The notes under the pieces: model-generated
Seen by the model: only the letters and a program-made list of their open reading frames with translations
Told to the model about the DNA's origin: nothing
Database searches by the model: none
Translations under genes and position numbers: made by a program
Assembly (NCBI GenBank): GCA_934215405.1
Contig: CAKPZU010000075.1
Coordinates: forward strand, 1 to 10,043
DNA from: an uncultured Bacilli bacterium
Lineage (GTDB): Bacteria; Bacillota_I; Bacilli_A; RFN20; CAG-631
Direction of reading: 5' to 3'
Length of the DNA: 10,043 nt
Shown here: piece after piece, positions 1 to 8,244 of the stretch
Layout of the letters: each line of letters starts with the position of its first letter
Position numbering within the stretch: position 1 is the stretch's first letter

Positions 1-32
1 TTATAAGAAACTGACTTTTTCTTTTCAATTCT

Positions 33-52
33 TTGTGGGCCCACAATTTTTT
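33..52 (+). terminator. Palindrome plus T-run, possible terminator of an upstream gene
   Basis: TTGTGGGCCCACAA (33-46) is a perfect 14-bp palindrome immediately followed by six T (47-52). As RNA it can fold only with a tight GGCC loop on a 5-bp stem. A second CCCACA copy at 54-59 can also pair with TGTGGG (34-39), giving an alternative hairpin with a 14-nt loop. The GC-rich core stands out in this AT-rich DNA. It could end transcription of a gene lying before the window, or be a protein binding site. The short stem keeps confidence low. Confidence 0.35.
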
Positions 53-123
53 CCCCACAGTTTATTTTAAAGAGCCTTAATTTTTCACTTGCGCTTTTTT
101 ATTGCTTTAAAAATCTAATGAAT

Positions 124-129
124 GAGGAG
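124..129 (+). promoter_or_regulatory. Ribosome binding site of the surface protein gene
   Basis: GAGGAG lies 10 bases before the ATG at 140. It is the only strong Shine-Dalgarno sequence found for the 140-7267 reading frame; no equivalent precedes the ATG at 833. Confidence 0.75.
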
Positions 130-139
130 ATAAATTAGT

Positions 140-709
140 ATGATTAACTTATTAAAGAAGAAGATAGTAATTATAGCATTATCCTGTATAGCTTTTCTAT
201 CTATTCTTGTAACAGCGATTGTAATAACAGCATCAAACAAGAAAAGTGTTGATGATGTTACTATAACATTTGTTACAAATGGTGGAGAGAATATTGCACC
301 AATTACTTTAAAAACTGGAACAGAAATAACCTTGCCAGAAGCTAAAAAGGAAGGAAGAAATTTTAAAGATTGGTACTATGATGAAAATTTTAATAACATT
401 TGTGCCAAAACAATAACAGCTAATAAGGATGAAACCTTATATGCTCGCTATGGAGCGACACTTTTGTTTGATAGTAAGGGTGGAAATGAAATTGAACCAA
501 AGGATTATTATGAGGGTGATGCCATTGGAAAGTTACCATTAACATATAAGGATGGTTATTCATTTAATGGTTGGTATTATGATAATGAATATACTAAACG
601 TGTTAATAAAAACGATGTTATAGAATATGAAACAATAATATATGCTGATTTTAAAACATCAGCTAATACCTTAAGAAAGGTTACAAGTGTTAAAGATATT
701 TCACAATGA
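140..709 (+). CDS. N-terminal part of a repeat surface protein (signal/anchor plus two InlB-type repeats)
   Basis: This 189-residue product starts with a lysine-rich tip (MINLLKKK) and a hydrophobic segment at about residues 9-31, which is either an uncleaved membrane anchor or a signal peptide. Two tandem modules follow at about residues 40-104 and 107-171. Each has the InlB B-repeat (Listeria-Bacteroides repeat, Flg_new-like) pattern: a strand such as TITFVTNGG or TLLFDSKGGN, a glycine turn, then the W-Y-Y-D motif (DWYYDENF, GWYYDNEY) and a closing LYARY or IYADF strand. These small beta modules are common in exported adhesins and other cell-surface proteins. The frame ends at TGA (707-709) only 18 residues after the second repeat and continues open beyond it, so this is most likely a truncated N-terminus and not a complete small protein. 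The start is supported by GAGGAG at 124-129. A lipoprotein signal is unlikely: the cysteine in IALSC is mid-helix and hydrophobic sequence follows it. Confidence 0.8.
   Translation: MINLLKKKIVIIALSCIAFLSILVTAIVITASNKKSVDDVTITFVTNGGENIAPITLKTGTEITLPEAKKEGRNFKDWYYDENFNNICAKTITANKDETLYARYGATLLFDSKGGNEIEPKDYYEGDAIGKLPLTYKDGYSFNGWYYDNEYTKRVNKNDVIEYETIIYADFKTSANTLRKVTSVKDISQ
707..709 (+). other. In-frame TGA codon dividing the surface protein
   Basis: The codon context is CAA-TGA-CCA. Reading through it restores one continuous 2375-residue frame, and a tryptophan here would read DISQ-W-PSIK. About 22 tryptophans in the window's genes use TGG and this is the only internal TGA, which argues against a general TGA=Trp code. 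Confidence 0.85.
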
Positions 710-832
710 CCAAGCATAAAAATAAATGCTGATAGCTTAATTTTACATAATGAAAATATTAATGATTATGTTACCTTTGCCTCTTCAAATGGTGAAGAAA
801 TAAAGATAACTTGTATACCTTTAAATGATAAT

Positions 833-3800
833 ATGTTTATCTTAAAGCCAATAAATAAGCTTGAAGAAGGTATGACATATTCAATTAAATCATTATCTAG
901 CTTATTAAAGTTTATAAACATTGATGAAAATGATACAGAAAATGCGGATGAGGTATCTATAACTACATATAAGGAAGAAAAAGAAGTAATTGAAAAGAAA
1001 TCATCAGTCCATATAACTTCAAGTGAAGTAGCAAGCTTTGAAGAAAATGTTTATACATATATGGATGTTGGACTTGAAAAAGAAGTAAATAGAATTATGA
1101 TTAGAACAACTAAAAAAATAAGAGTTGGTTCTATTGTAACAATTGGTGATAACTTAAAGGAAAAAGATAGTGATTATATATGTAAAGTAATAGATTTTAG
1201 AAAAGAAAAAAAGCAATATATTGTTGGAGATGAAATAAAAAAAGATGAATTTTTAATACTTGATGTAGTGACTCCAAATGTTGACGATGTTTATTTAGAA
1301 CTTGATATTTATGGAGAAAGACAAGCAACACTTGAAGGAATAATTGATATTGATAAGCAAACAATTATAGATAATGTTTTAGATAATGAAGGTATTGTTT
1401 TATTAAAGAATTCAATTAAAAATGCTTTAAACAATTCCCCTACTGTTTTAAGCTATGCAAGTAAGCTATCAACAGATGCGGAAAAGAAAGATTTTATGGT
1501 GGCTTTAGCTTCTTTTGATTTTAAAAAGCCAAAGGTAAAAATTAATGTAAAAGGAACAGAACTTTCATTTGAAATTGAGCTATCTGGCGAAATACAAATT
1601 AAGAACTTTAAGGTAAGTGTAGCAGTTGTAATTTCAAATGAAACATCGGTGGATTATCGTTATACGATATGTAAATCAAAGTTAGTAACGCTTAATCCAT
1701 TATTATGGTTTTATACAGATGTTAAGGTGGATTTAGCTAATGATTTTTCAATCACATTGCAAGCAGCAGTAGAGTTTACCGATGCTAATGAGGATATAAA
1801 AGGAATTATTGATATTACTGATGAGGTTGAATATATAATTGATATGAATAAGGATGGCCAAAACAAATTTGCTGAAGCCATAACTGGTAGTCCACTTTGG
1901 GATGATGATGGACTTGAATATGTTGATATTTTTAGTATTCCTCTTGGCCAAATTCCTCTACCAGTTCCAATTGTCTCATTACAGCTTGACTTCAATGTTG
2001 TTGGATCTTTAGGAGCAAGAGCTGGATTATATATTGAATTTTCACATCATTATGTTGAAAGTACAACTCTTACAAATGGAGCATGTGAAAAAGGCGAAAA
2101 TGGTAAACCTGTTATGTATGACTCATTTAGATTTACAAGAGAGACTACAAAAAATAAAATAAATATAGATATTACCTTAAAAGGCCAAGTGGGATTTAGG
2201 TGCGGGCTTGAAGCTAAATTATCTCTTTCAGTTGCTCGTTTAAATAATGTAGCAGCGGCTTATGTTTCATTCCGCTTTGGACCATATATTGAACTTACTG
2301 GTTTAGTTGATTTTAACTATTCATATGATGCAGTAAATAAGGTATCAGAAACACATCTATATGGAGGAATGTATTTAGAGGTTGGTATATTTGTAAACGC
2401 TAAAATAGGAGCAAAATTCTTAGTATATGATGTTAATACCGATATATTTGATAAAAAGATAAGCTTATACGGAGTAGGTGATAGATTAATTCCTTTAGGA
2501 TTTACAGAAAAAATAAATTCACCTGAAAATCCAGTAGTAGTAACATCACGCTATGGTGGTGTAAGAATGAATTCAGTACAGATGACTTATCTTGATATAG
2601 TAACAGGTGAAAAGGTTATTGATAATGCTTTAATAAATAAATATGGAGCACAGCTTAGTTATACGCTTGAATTCTATGATGCGCCAGACTATCAAACTAA
2701 GGATTATGAAAAATATATAATATTAAAGGGAACTTCAACAATTATAAGTAAAAATTATCCATATAAATCGTTAAAGTTTGCCGTTAAAGCTAAGCTTGAA
2801 CCAAAGCATGGAGTTTATGCTAGTAATATTGAAAGAATATTCTATGTTGAATATAGAAATCCTGCTGGTAGAGATTATGCAATACAAAATAGTGAATTTA
2901 GAAATGAATATTATGCTGGTGGCGGTGCTACTTATCGTTCTGTTTTAGCTTTCCTTTCATTTAAAGAAGGCGAGCAGGTAGTTCCACCTGAATATAATTT
3001 AAATAATTTACCAGTCAGACAAGGATATTATCTTGAACTCGATGATTTGTGGGAAAAGTATTATCCATTCTTAAATAATAAGGTTGATGAAGAATTTGAT
3101 GGAACATTCCCAATAGTTACCTATGAAAATGCTAATATGCTATTTAATGGATATTTAAAAACGAATACTTGCTATTATCGTTTGAAATGGAAAAGACAAA
3201 CATATAGTGCTAGCTTTTATTATCCAACATATGCAAACTCATCAACAATTATTAGTAATAATCATTTACTTTCAGCTAATATGGTATATGTTCCTTCTCT
3301 TAGAGCATTTATCGTATTAACAGATAAAATAAGTGCTCCAGATATTTATGGAAAGAAATTTGATTCATTTACAAGCAGTAGTGGCTTATCATTTAAATAT
3401 GATTATTATAAGGTAGATCCAACAAATGCTGATTTTGAAGGCCTTAATATAGCTGAAGGATTTTATCCAATAATTAGAGTAGATACTAGCTCTAATTTAT
3501 ATCTTGATAACTTTAAGATGATAGCTAATGGTGCAGAGTTTTATGCAACATACACAGATAGTAATGTAATTACTGAAACATATGTATTAGAAGGTGAAGC
3601 TACAAAGCGTATTAAGGTTGAATATAAGCCGTTTGATTACGCTAATAAAGCAATTCGCCCATCAATTCCTGAAGGCTTAAAAATAGGCACTGAATTTGAA
3701 GAAAATGGTAAAACATATGTTATAAAGGGATATCGTGATTTAAATCCTGAGGATGAAGCAAATAGTCGTTATTATGATGAAGCTTTGCTTCCTAATGTAA

Positions 3801-6800
3801 CTAAAAATAGAATATACTACGTATTATATGAAAGAAAAGACTTAGCATCATTACCAGTTTATTATATAAACATTATGGCTAATAATAAGCTAATTGGTGA
3901 TTATGGAGTGAAAGAAGGAGAAGAAATAAATCTTAATCTTATTAAGATAAACTTTTATGATAAGTATATTGTAAGCCAGCTTACTAATTATGCAACATCA
4001 ATGATTGATGATGTAATTAGCTCATATTCAGTTAAGTGGAATGATACAAATGTTCCTCAATATATGCCTTCATATGATATTTTTGTAAATGTTGATGTAG
4101 CTTATTCTTATAAGGAATTACAAGCTGAATTTATAATTAAGGATCCTCTTCAAAGCTTTAAGAAATGGACAATTTATCAAACAAGAGATGATGGAAGTAG
4201 AGTTGTAACTATTTTAGGAAAAACTTGGACATCAGCTAGTAATGATGAAGATTCATTCTATAGCCTTCCTAAGCTTAATGACTATTTTGACAATAAGGAT
4301 AAAAAATATAATGCCTTTTATGGTTGGAAGAATCAAAATGACGATAAAATTCCTTATGGTGTTCGCATAGCATTTACTAAAAATGAAACATATACTCCTA
4401 TATTTATAGAAAAGGATGTTATACCAACGATTTCTTTTATAAACTACAATGATTATGGGTATGAATATTATTATAAAACAATTGAAGGAGATTTCTTTGG
4501 TAAAACACTGCAAGAAATAATTAATAATGAAAAGATTAATAATCCAACACGTAGTGATATAAATAGCTTATATGATTACAAGTTTATAGGTTGGGTTGTA
4601 GATGCCAAATCTTATATAATAGGCTCAGAAAAGGATTCAAATGGTAATATAAAAATAGATTTAATATTTAAAGCAATATATGAGGAAACAGATAAATTAC
4701 ACACAATCACATTTGATGCATTAGATGGCAAATTTACAAATGGTGAAAGTACTTATACTGTAACTGGTAAATATAAGACAGATGTTTCATATGTAAAGCC
4801 TGAAAACTATACAAACGAAAAAGGAACATTTACATTTATTTGCTGGACAAAAATACCTTATTCATTAGATGACAAAGCTGATTTAGTAATATCAAATGAA
4901 GATGTAACATATTATGCATACTATTCATTATCACCAGCTACTATTTCATTAACATTCAAAGGAAAAGTAAAAACAGAAGCTAGTGATGGAACAGGAAATG
5001 TTTATTTTGATAATGACAAATCAAAAACTGAATTAGTAGTAACAGGATTATATGGTAGCAGCTATTATCTTACAGCTAATAATTTTAAGGTTGATAGTAT
5101 ATCAAAAACATTTTTACCTGCTTATTTAAAATGGACAGTTGATGGCAATGAGTATATAAGTGAATTTTATAACGATAACTATATGGCTAATATTCCATTT
5201 GACAATAATGCTATTGTTGAAATTTGCTTTGAAGAGCCAATAGAAAGAATCGTTAATATTGCCTTTGTAAGTGATGGAGATTGCTACAATATGGATGGTA
5301 GTAAAATAGATAATGTTACTTGTAAGGGTTATATGAGTGGCTTTAGGCATGTTATTAACTATTATGAACCATATGGTAGTAAAATTAATGTGCCTTATGT
5401 TGATTATTATAGTGAAGATCATTATAGATTTGACCATTTTGAAGGTAAATTAAATGGGAAAACATTAACAGTAAAGCCGGGTGAAGAAGTTAAGTTTATA
5501 GATGATATTGTTTATTATGGAGTATATGTTCTTGATACTAATGTTAAAGTAAATCTTACATTCCGTGCTGATACATATTCAGCTAATAGTAAAAACTTTG
5601 ATGATGACCTTGTAGGTTTAATGGTATTTAAAGATGGAAGTGTCGAAATTAAAAATTCTGGAATGTATGGAGAAATTATAAGCTTTAATGAAATTCCTTC
5701 TTGTGATGGTATGAAATTTGTTGGTTGGACAAGTGATGGAGTAAATACTATAACACATAGTGAACTTCAAAAAATGACCTATGATAATAATAAAAAGTAT
5801 TATGCAGTTTATGAAGCTAATGCTAATAAATACAAAATAAAGCTTGAAGCTAAAAATGGTAAGTTTATAGATGGAAGCGTTACAAAGGAAATTAATGATA
5901 TACCTTATGGAAGGCTTACTAGAAATATATTAAAGCCAACTCCTAATGATAATGGACTTATCTTTAGCCATTATGAGGATGGCTTAGGAAATCCTATAAC
6001 ATTTATTAGTAAGGAAGAAACCCTTTATGCTTGCTATGGTAAAGCTATTAAAACATTTGAAGAATTAAAGCAAATAAATTTATCATTAAAGGAAAATTAT
6101 GTTTTAACAAATAATATTGTAGTTGGTGGACACATATATGGTGATGATGAAGAATTAGCAAGCTGGACATCAATAGGTGAAGGCTCAAGCATGGGCTATT
6201 TTGGAACATTCAATGGTAATGTCTATAAAATTAGTATTTCAGCAAAAAGTGGAACTAAAGAAAACTTTGGACTATTTTCAAAAATTAGTGGCACATTATA
6301 TAATCTTTCATTTGTTGGCAATTATTCAATAAGTAATACAACTGATGCTTTAAGCTTAGGTGCTTTAGCAAAGGAAGTAACAAAGACTGGTAAAATAATT
6401 GATTGTCAAAGCTTTGTAAGATTAGATGTTAATATTGAAGCTTTAAATAAAATTGCAGTATCAGGTGCTATTGGTATTAATAATGGTTATGTAGATGGGC
6501 TAATGGCTTCAATGGGTGGAATTATAAATATTGATAGTAGTGAGGCATTTACTATTGGTGGCGTTGTTGCTGTTAATAATGGAACAATGAAAAATGTTAA
6601 TCAAAGTGGAATGGGTGGATCGTTATATGTTTCACTTGCAAGAAGCTTATCTTGTAATATTGGTTCATTTGTTGGCCATAATACTGGTAGTATTGAAAAT
6701 AGCTTTTCTGAAAGAGCAGTAATGATTAATTTATCACAAGGAGATAATACTTATCTTAAGGATTCAGCTCTTCTTGGTGGCTTTGCCGGAAAGAATGATG

Positions 6801-7267
6801 GAAGTATTAAAAATGCGACATCGCTTTATGGAAAACTTGAATATAGTGTTAGTAATCTTACTCTTTTCAATAAAAGTGGCTTACATATTGATTATGATCC
6901 ATATAGTGAAACACCATGTTATATAATCTCTGAGGTAGGGAAAGATGATCAAGGTATTGTATATAAACCAATATATGTTATTTATTTAGCTAATGATGCT
7001 ACAAAGAAAGGCTCTAGTGAGTATGAAGAGTATACTAAAGAAGTATTTGCTACTAAACATCCAAGCGAAGCTAAAAAGATTGACTCTTTAAGAAATTCTA
7101 TTTTATATGATGGATTTGTCCCTTCAAGTAATGGCGAAACAATTAATTGTACAATTGTTGAAGATGTAGGCACTGGAAATGGTGTTGAACTTGTTTCAAG
7201 CTGTAATTTTGATGGCTTAAAGTGGAATTATTTAGAAAGATTACATCAAAAGGTTTATAGCGCTTAA
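833..7267 (+). CDS. Main part of a giant surface protein (Ig-like, beta-rich core, InlB-like repeats, GLUG motifs)
   Basis: This is 2144 codons if begun at the ATG at 833, which has no ribosome binding site. It is best read as residues 232-2375 of the gene starting at 140. In that numbering, about 191-262 resembles an SbsA-type Ig-like domain (motif NKLEEGMTY). About 475-790 is an unassigned beta-rich region with alternating hydrophobic residues and many G-x-Y/F strands. About 800-1515 holds diverged repeat-like segments. About 1520-1970 holds InlB-like repeats closing with motifs such as YYAVYE and LYACYG. About 2008-2235 is a GLUG region, starting with a WTSIGEG...GTFNGNVY signature and carrying four G-x-x-x-x-x-N-x-G units at about 2109, 2140, 2175 and 2213. 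No LPXTG motif, membrane tail or other sorting signal is visible at the C-terminus, so attachment would depend on the N-terminal segment. A large extracellular adhesin or scaffold is likely; no catalytic motif was recognised. Confidence 0.7.
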   Translation: MFILKPINKLEEGMTYSIKSLSSLLKFINIDENDTENADEVSITTYKEEKEVIEKKSSVHITSSEVASFEENVYTYMDVGLEKEVNRIMIRTTKKIRVGSIVTIGDNLKEKDSDYICKVIDFRKEKKQYIVGDEIKKDEFLILDVVTPNVDDVYLELDIYGERQATLEGIIDIDKQTIIDNVLDNEGIVLLKNSIKNALNNSPTVLSYASKLSTDAEKKDFMVALASFDFKKPKVKINVKGTELSFEIELSGEIQIKNFKVSVAVVISNETSVDYRYTICKSKLVTLNPLLWFYTDVKVDLANDFSITLQAAVEFTDANEDIKGIIDITDEVEYIIDMNKDGQNKFAEAITGSPLWDDDGLEYVDIFSIPLGQIPLPVPIVSLQLDFNVVGSLGARAGLYIEFSHHYVESTTLTNGACEKGENGKPVMYDSFRFTRETTKNKINIDITLKGQVGFRCGLEAKLSLSVARLNNVAAAYVSFRFGPYIELTGLVDFNYSYDAVNKVSETHLYGGMYLEVGIFVNAKIGAKFLVYDVNTDIFDKKISLYGVGDRLIPLGFTEKINSPENPVVVTSRYGGVRMNSVQMTYLDIVTGEKVIDNALINKYGAQLSYTLEFYDAPDYQTKDYEKYIILKGTSTIISKNYPYKSLKFAVKAKLEPKHGVYASNIERIFYVEYRNPAGRDYAIQNSEFRNEYYAGGGATYRSVLAFLSFKEGEQVVPPEYNLNNLPVRQGYYLELDDLWEKYYPFLNNKVDEEFDGTFPIVTYENANMLFNGYLKTNTCYYRLKWKRQTYSASFYYPTYANSSTIISNNHLLSANMVYVPSLRAFIVLTDKISAPDIYGKKFDSFTSSSGLSFKYDYYKVDPTNADFEGLNIAEGFYPIIRVDTSSNLYLDNFKMIANGAEFYATYTDSNVITETYVLEGEATKRIKVEYKPFDYANKAIRPSIPEGLKIGTEFEENGKTYVIKGYRDLNPEDEANSRYYDEALLPNVTKNRIYYVLYERKDLASLPVYYINIMANNKLIGDYGVKEGEEINLNLIKINFYDKYIVSQLTNYATSMIDDVISSYSVKWNDTNVPQYMPSYDIFVNVDVAYSYKELQAEFIIKDPLQSFKKWTIYQTRDDGSRVVTILGKTWTSASNDEDSFYSLPKLNDYFDNKDKKYNAFYGWKNQNDDKIPYGVRIAFTKNETYTPIFIEKDVIPTISFINYNDYGYEYYYKTIEGDFFGKTLQEIINNEKINNPTRSDINSLYDYKFIGWVVDAKSYIIGSEKDSNGNIKIDLIFKAIYEETDKLHTITFDALDGKFTNGESTYTVTGKYKTDVSYVKPENYTNEKGTFTFICWTKIPYSLDDKADLVISNEDVTYYAYYSLSPATISLTFKGKVKTEASDGTGNVYFDNDKSKTELVVTGLYGSSYYLTANNFKVDSISKTFLPAYLKWTVDGNEYISEFYNDNYMANIPFDNNAIVEICFEEPIERIVNIAFVSDGDCYNMDGSKIDNVTCKGYMSGFRHVINYYEPYGSKINVPYVDYYSEDHYRFDHFEGKLNGKTLTVKPGEEVKFIDDIVYYGVYVLDTNVKVNLTFRADTYSANSKNFDDDLVGLMVFKDGSVEIKNSGMYGEIISFNEIPSCDGMKFVGWTSDGVNTITHSELQKMTYDNNKKYYAVYEANANKYKIKLEAKNGKFIDGSVTKEINDIPYGRLTRNILKPTPNDNGLIFSHYEDGLGNPITFISKEETLYACYGKAIKTFEELKQINLSLKENYVLTNNIVVGGHIYGDDEELASWTSIGEGSSMGYFGTFNGNVYKISISAKSGTKENFGLFSKISGTLYNLSFVGNYSISNTTDALSLGALAKEVTKTGKIIDCQSFVRLDVNIEALNKIAVSGAIGINNGYVDGLMASMGGIINIDSSEAFTIGGVVAVNNGTMKNVNQSGMGGSLYVSLARSLSCNIGSFVGHNTGSIENSFSERAVMINLSQGDNTYLKDSALLGGFAGKNDGSIKNATSLYGKLEYSVSNLTLFNKSGLHIDYDPYSETPCYIISEVGKDDQGIVYKPIYVIYLANDATKKGSSEYEEYTKEVFATKHPSEAKKIDSLRNSILYDGFVPSSNGETINCTIVEDVGTGNGVELVSSCNFDGLKWNYLERLHQKVYSA
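6464..6820 (+). repeat. GLUG motif repeats (protein-level)
   Basis: Four related units occur in the translation: GAIGINNGYVDG (residue about 2109), GGVVAVNNGTMKN (2140), GSFVGHNTGSIEN (2175) and GGFAGKNDGSIKN (2213), spaced 31, 35 and 38 residues. This is the GLUG pattern (G-G-L-V-G-x-N-x-G-x-I), known from bacterial extracellular proteins and thought to form turns of a beta-solenoid. DNA-level identity between units is low, so the repeats are old. Confidence 0.75.
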
Positions 7268-7292
7268 TAAATAATTTACTAGCTAAATAATA

Positions 7293-7342
7293 AAAAAATG
7301 TATAAACTTTAGTTTTAATATACTAAGGAATATACATTTTTT
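7293..7342. terminator. Bidirectional hairpin terminator between convergent genes
   Basis: AAAAAATGTATA (7293-7304) pairs perfectly with TATACATTTTTT (7331-7342), a 12-bp outer stem. After a 2x2 internal loop, CTTTAG (7307-7312) pairs with CTAAGG (7323-7328), including one G-U pair, leaving a 10-base loop. The stem ends in T-runs on both strands, so it can stop the surface protein transcript and the regulator transcript, whose stop codon is 5 bases away. The hairpin is AU-rich and only moderately stable. Confidence 0.75.
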
Positions 7343-7347
7343 GCTTT

Positions 7348-8190
7348 TCAAGCATTTTTATAGCTATTTTTTATATATTTGATATATTCAGATGGAGTTT
7401 TTTTTGTGTGTAATTTAAATTTTTTAGAAAAATAAAATGCATCAGAAAATCCACACATCAAAGAAATTTGCTTAATACTTTTTAAACCCTTTGACATTAA
7501 ATCTTCAGCTGCGTTTATACGTAATTTATTAATATATTTTGAAAAAGAAACATCATATTTTTTTTCAAAGATACTAGAAAGATAATTTGGGCTGTATCCT
7601 AGCTCATGAGCTAGACTATTAAGATTTGTTTTAGGATTATTATATGTTTCATCAATTCTTTTTTTTAATAACAAGGCTATATCATCATTTTCATTATATT
7701 TTTCATAATCATAAGTAGTATTTTTTTGCAATATAGCAAAAGTATATTGCAAAACGGATGTTGTTAATAATTCAAGATTACTTAAAATAGAATCACTTAA
7801 TGATTTCATCCAAAATTCTTTTAAAAAAGGGTCAACATTTCTTTGAACTAAGGACATTTTACTAAAGCCAGTTTTACTAATTAGATCCAAAGTTGAATCA
7901 CTTATAAAGCTTATATAAGCATATTCAATATTTTTATTATTATCTTTAGATTCAAAGTAAAAGCTTGTTGAAGGATAGGCTAAAACAACATCATTTTCAT
8001 CAACTGGATAGCTTTTATAATGTGTATGGAAAAAGCCACTATTTTTACAAATAACAAATAAAATATATGTAGAAGCCATTCTAAATTCTTTATTTAAAAA
8101 GTTGTCCTTTTCGTAGACAAAATTTATAATTCCCATTTTTTCATTTCTTTTTACTTGTGGAATAAATTTACAAATATTATTTTTAATCAT
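7348..8190 (-). CDS. AraC-family transcriptional regulator
   Basis: This 280-residue protein has the usual AraC-family length and layout. The N-terminal half (about 20-120) looks like the cupin-like AraC ligand-binding domain: a YILFVICKNSG strand, HTHYKSYPVDENDVVLAYP, and a closing IEYAYISF strand. The C-terminal 110 residues form the double helix-turn-helix DNA-binding domain. The first helix-turn-helix includes SLAHELGYSPNYLSSIFEKK and the second includes ISLMCGFSDAFYFSKKFK, followed by the typical TPSEYIK ending. Translation should start at the ATG at 8190-8188: GGTGAT (8200-8195, minus strand) is its Shine-Dalgarno sequence with a 4-base spacer. The TTG at 8202 would overlap that site and is rejected. 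The stop is TGA. The gene is divergent from the oxidoreductase operon, the common arrangement for regulators of sugar or glycan use, so it most likely activates that operon. Its ligand is unknown. Confidence 0.9.
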   Translation of the reverse strand: MIKNNICKFIPQVKRNEKMGIINFVYEKDNFLNKEFRMASTYILFVICKNSGFFHTHYKSYPVDENDVVLAYPSTSFYFESKDNNKNIEYAYISFISDSTLDLISKTGFSKMSLVQRNVDPFLKEFWMKSLSDSILSNLELLTTSVLQYTFAILQKNTTYDYEKYNENDDIALLLKKRIDETYNNPKTNLNSLAHELGYSPNYLSSIFEKKYDVSFSKYINKLRINAAEDLMSKGLKSIKQISLMCGFSDAFYFSKKFKLHTKKTPSEYIKYIKNSYKNA

Positions 8191-8194
8191 TCTA

Positions 8195-8200
8195 ATCACC
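8195..8200 (-). promoter_or_regulatory. Ribosome binding site deciding the regulator start
   Basis: On the minus strand GGTGAT is followed by TAGA and then ATG. The oxidoreductase gene uses the same GGTGAT core before its own ATG. This favours the ATG at 8190 over the longer TTG start at 8202, which lies inside the site. Confidence 0.75.
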
Positions 8201-8244
8201 AATTATATAATAGCATCTATAATTCAAAGATAAAAGCAAAATCG

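Larger units (their letters stand above)
1..139. other. Upstream intergenic region without a recognisable gene
   Basis: No coding region is supported here. The stretch holds a 14-bp palindrome with a following T-run (33-52) and the ribosome binding site of the surface protein gene (124-129). I found no convincing sigma-A promoter. The best pair (TTGCGC at 89-94 and TCTAAT at 114-119) has a 19-bp spacer and would place the transcript start on the Shine-Dalgarno sequence, so the real promoter may lie further upstream or be weak. Confidence 0.5.
140..7267 (+). pseudogene. Giant InlB/GLUG-repeat surface protein gene interrupted by one in-frame TGA
   Basis: The open frames 140-709 and 833-7267 are in the same phase (the offset of 693 bases is 231 codons). 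The 41 codons between them are fully open and read as protein, including an Ig-like motif that continues across the ATG at 833. Only the TGA at 707-709 breaks a 2375-codon gene. No GTG or TTG start and no correctly placed Shine-Dalgarno sequence precede 833, so the second part should not be translated independently. A TGG-to-TGA change in the context CAA-TGA-CCA would explain the state by one substitution. TGA-C is a leaky stop context, so readthrough inserting tryptophan is possible. Sequencing error is an equally simple alternative. The two parts are described separately below. Confidence 0.7.

Noticed and set aside
89..119. Promoter TTGCGC / TCTAAT before the surface gene
   Set aside because: The 19-bp spacer is long and the predicted transcript start would fall at the Shine-Dalgarno sequence, leaving no usable leader.
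152..232. Lipoprotein signal around the cysteine in IALSC of the surface protein
   Set aside because: The residues before the cysteine do not fit a lipobox well, and about 15 hydrophobic residues follow it, so a membrane or signal segment is the better reading.
833..835. Independent translation start for the large protein at ATG 833
   Set aside because: No Shine-Dalgarno sequence precedes it, no in-frame GTG or TTG exists between the TGA and 833, and the start would cut through an Ig-like segment that begins upstream.
1711..1995. Minus-strand open frames inside the surface gene (1711-1995, 1748-1951, 4253-4513, 5126-5437, 6982-7173)
   Set aside because: They lie wholly within a long domain-bearing plus-strand frame, lack ribosome binding sites that I could recognise, and have low-complexity isoleucine/serine-rich products typical of antisense shadows.
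8191..8202. Longer regulator start at TTG 8202
   Set aside because: This codon falls within the GGTGAT ribosome binding region serving the ATG at 8190, and the extra residues (MVIR) add nothing to the domain.
8201..8224. AATTATA / TATAATT inverted repeat as promoter or operator of the regulator gene
   Set aside because: The arms are only 7 bp of A and T. The minus-strand TATAAT at 8207-8202 lies directly against the ribosome binding site and has no -35 at suitable spacing. A promoter for this gene must exist but could not be placed.
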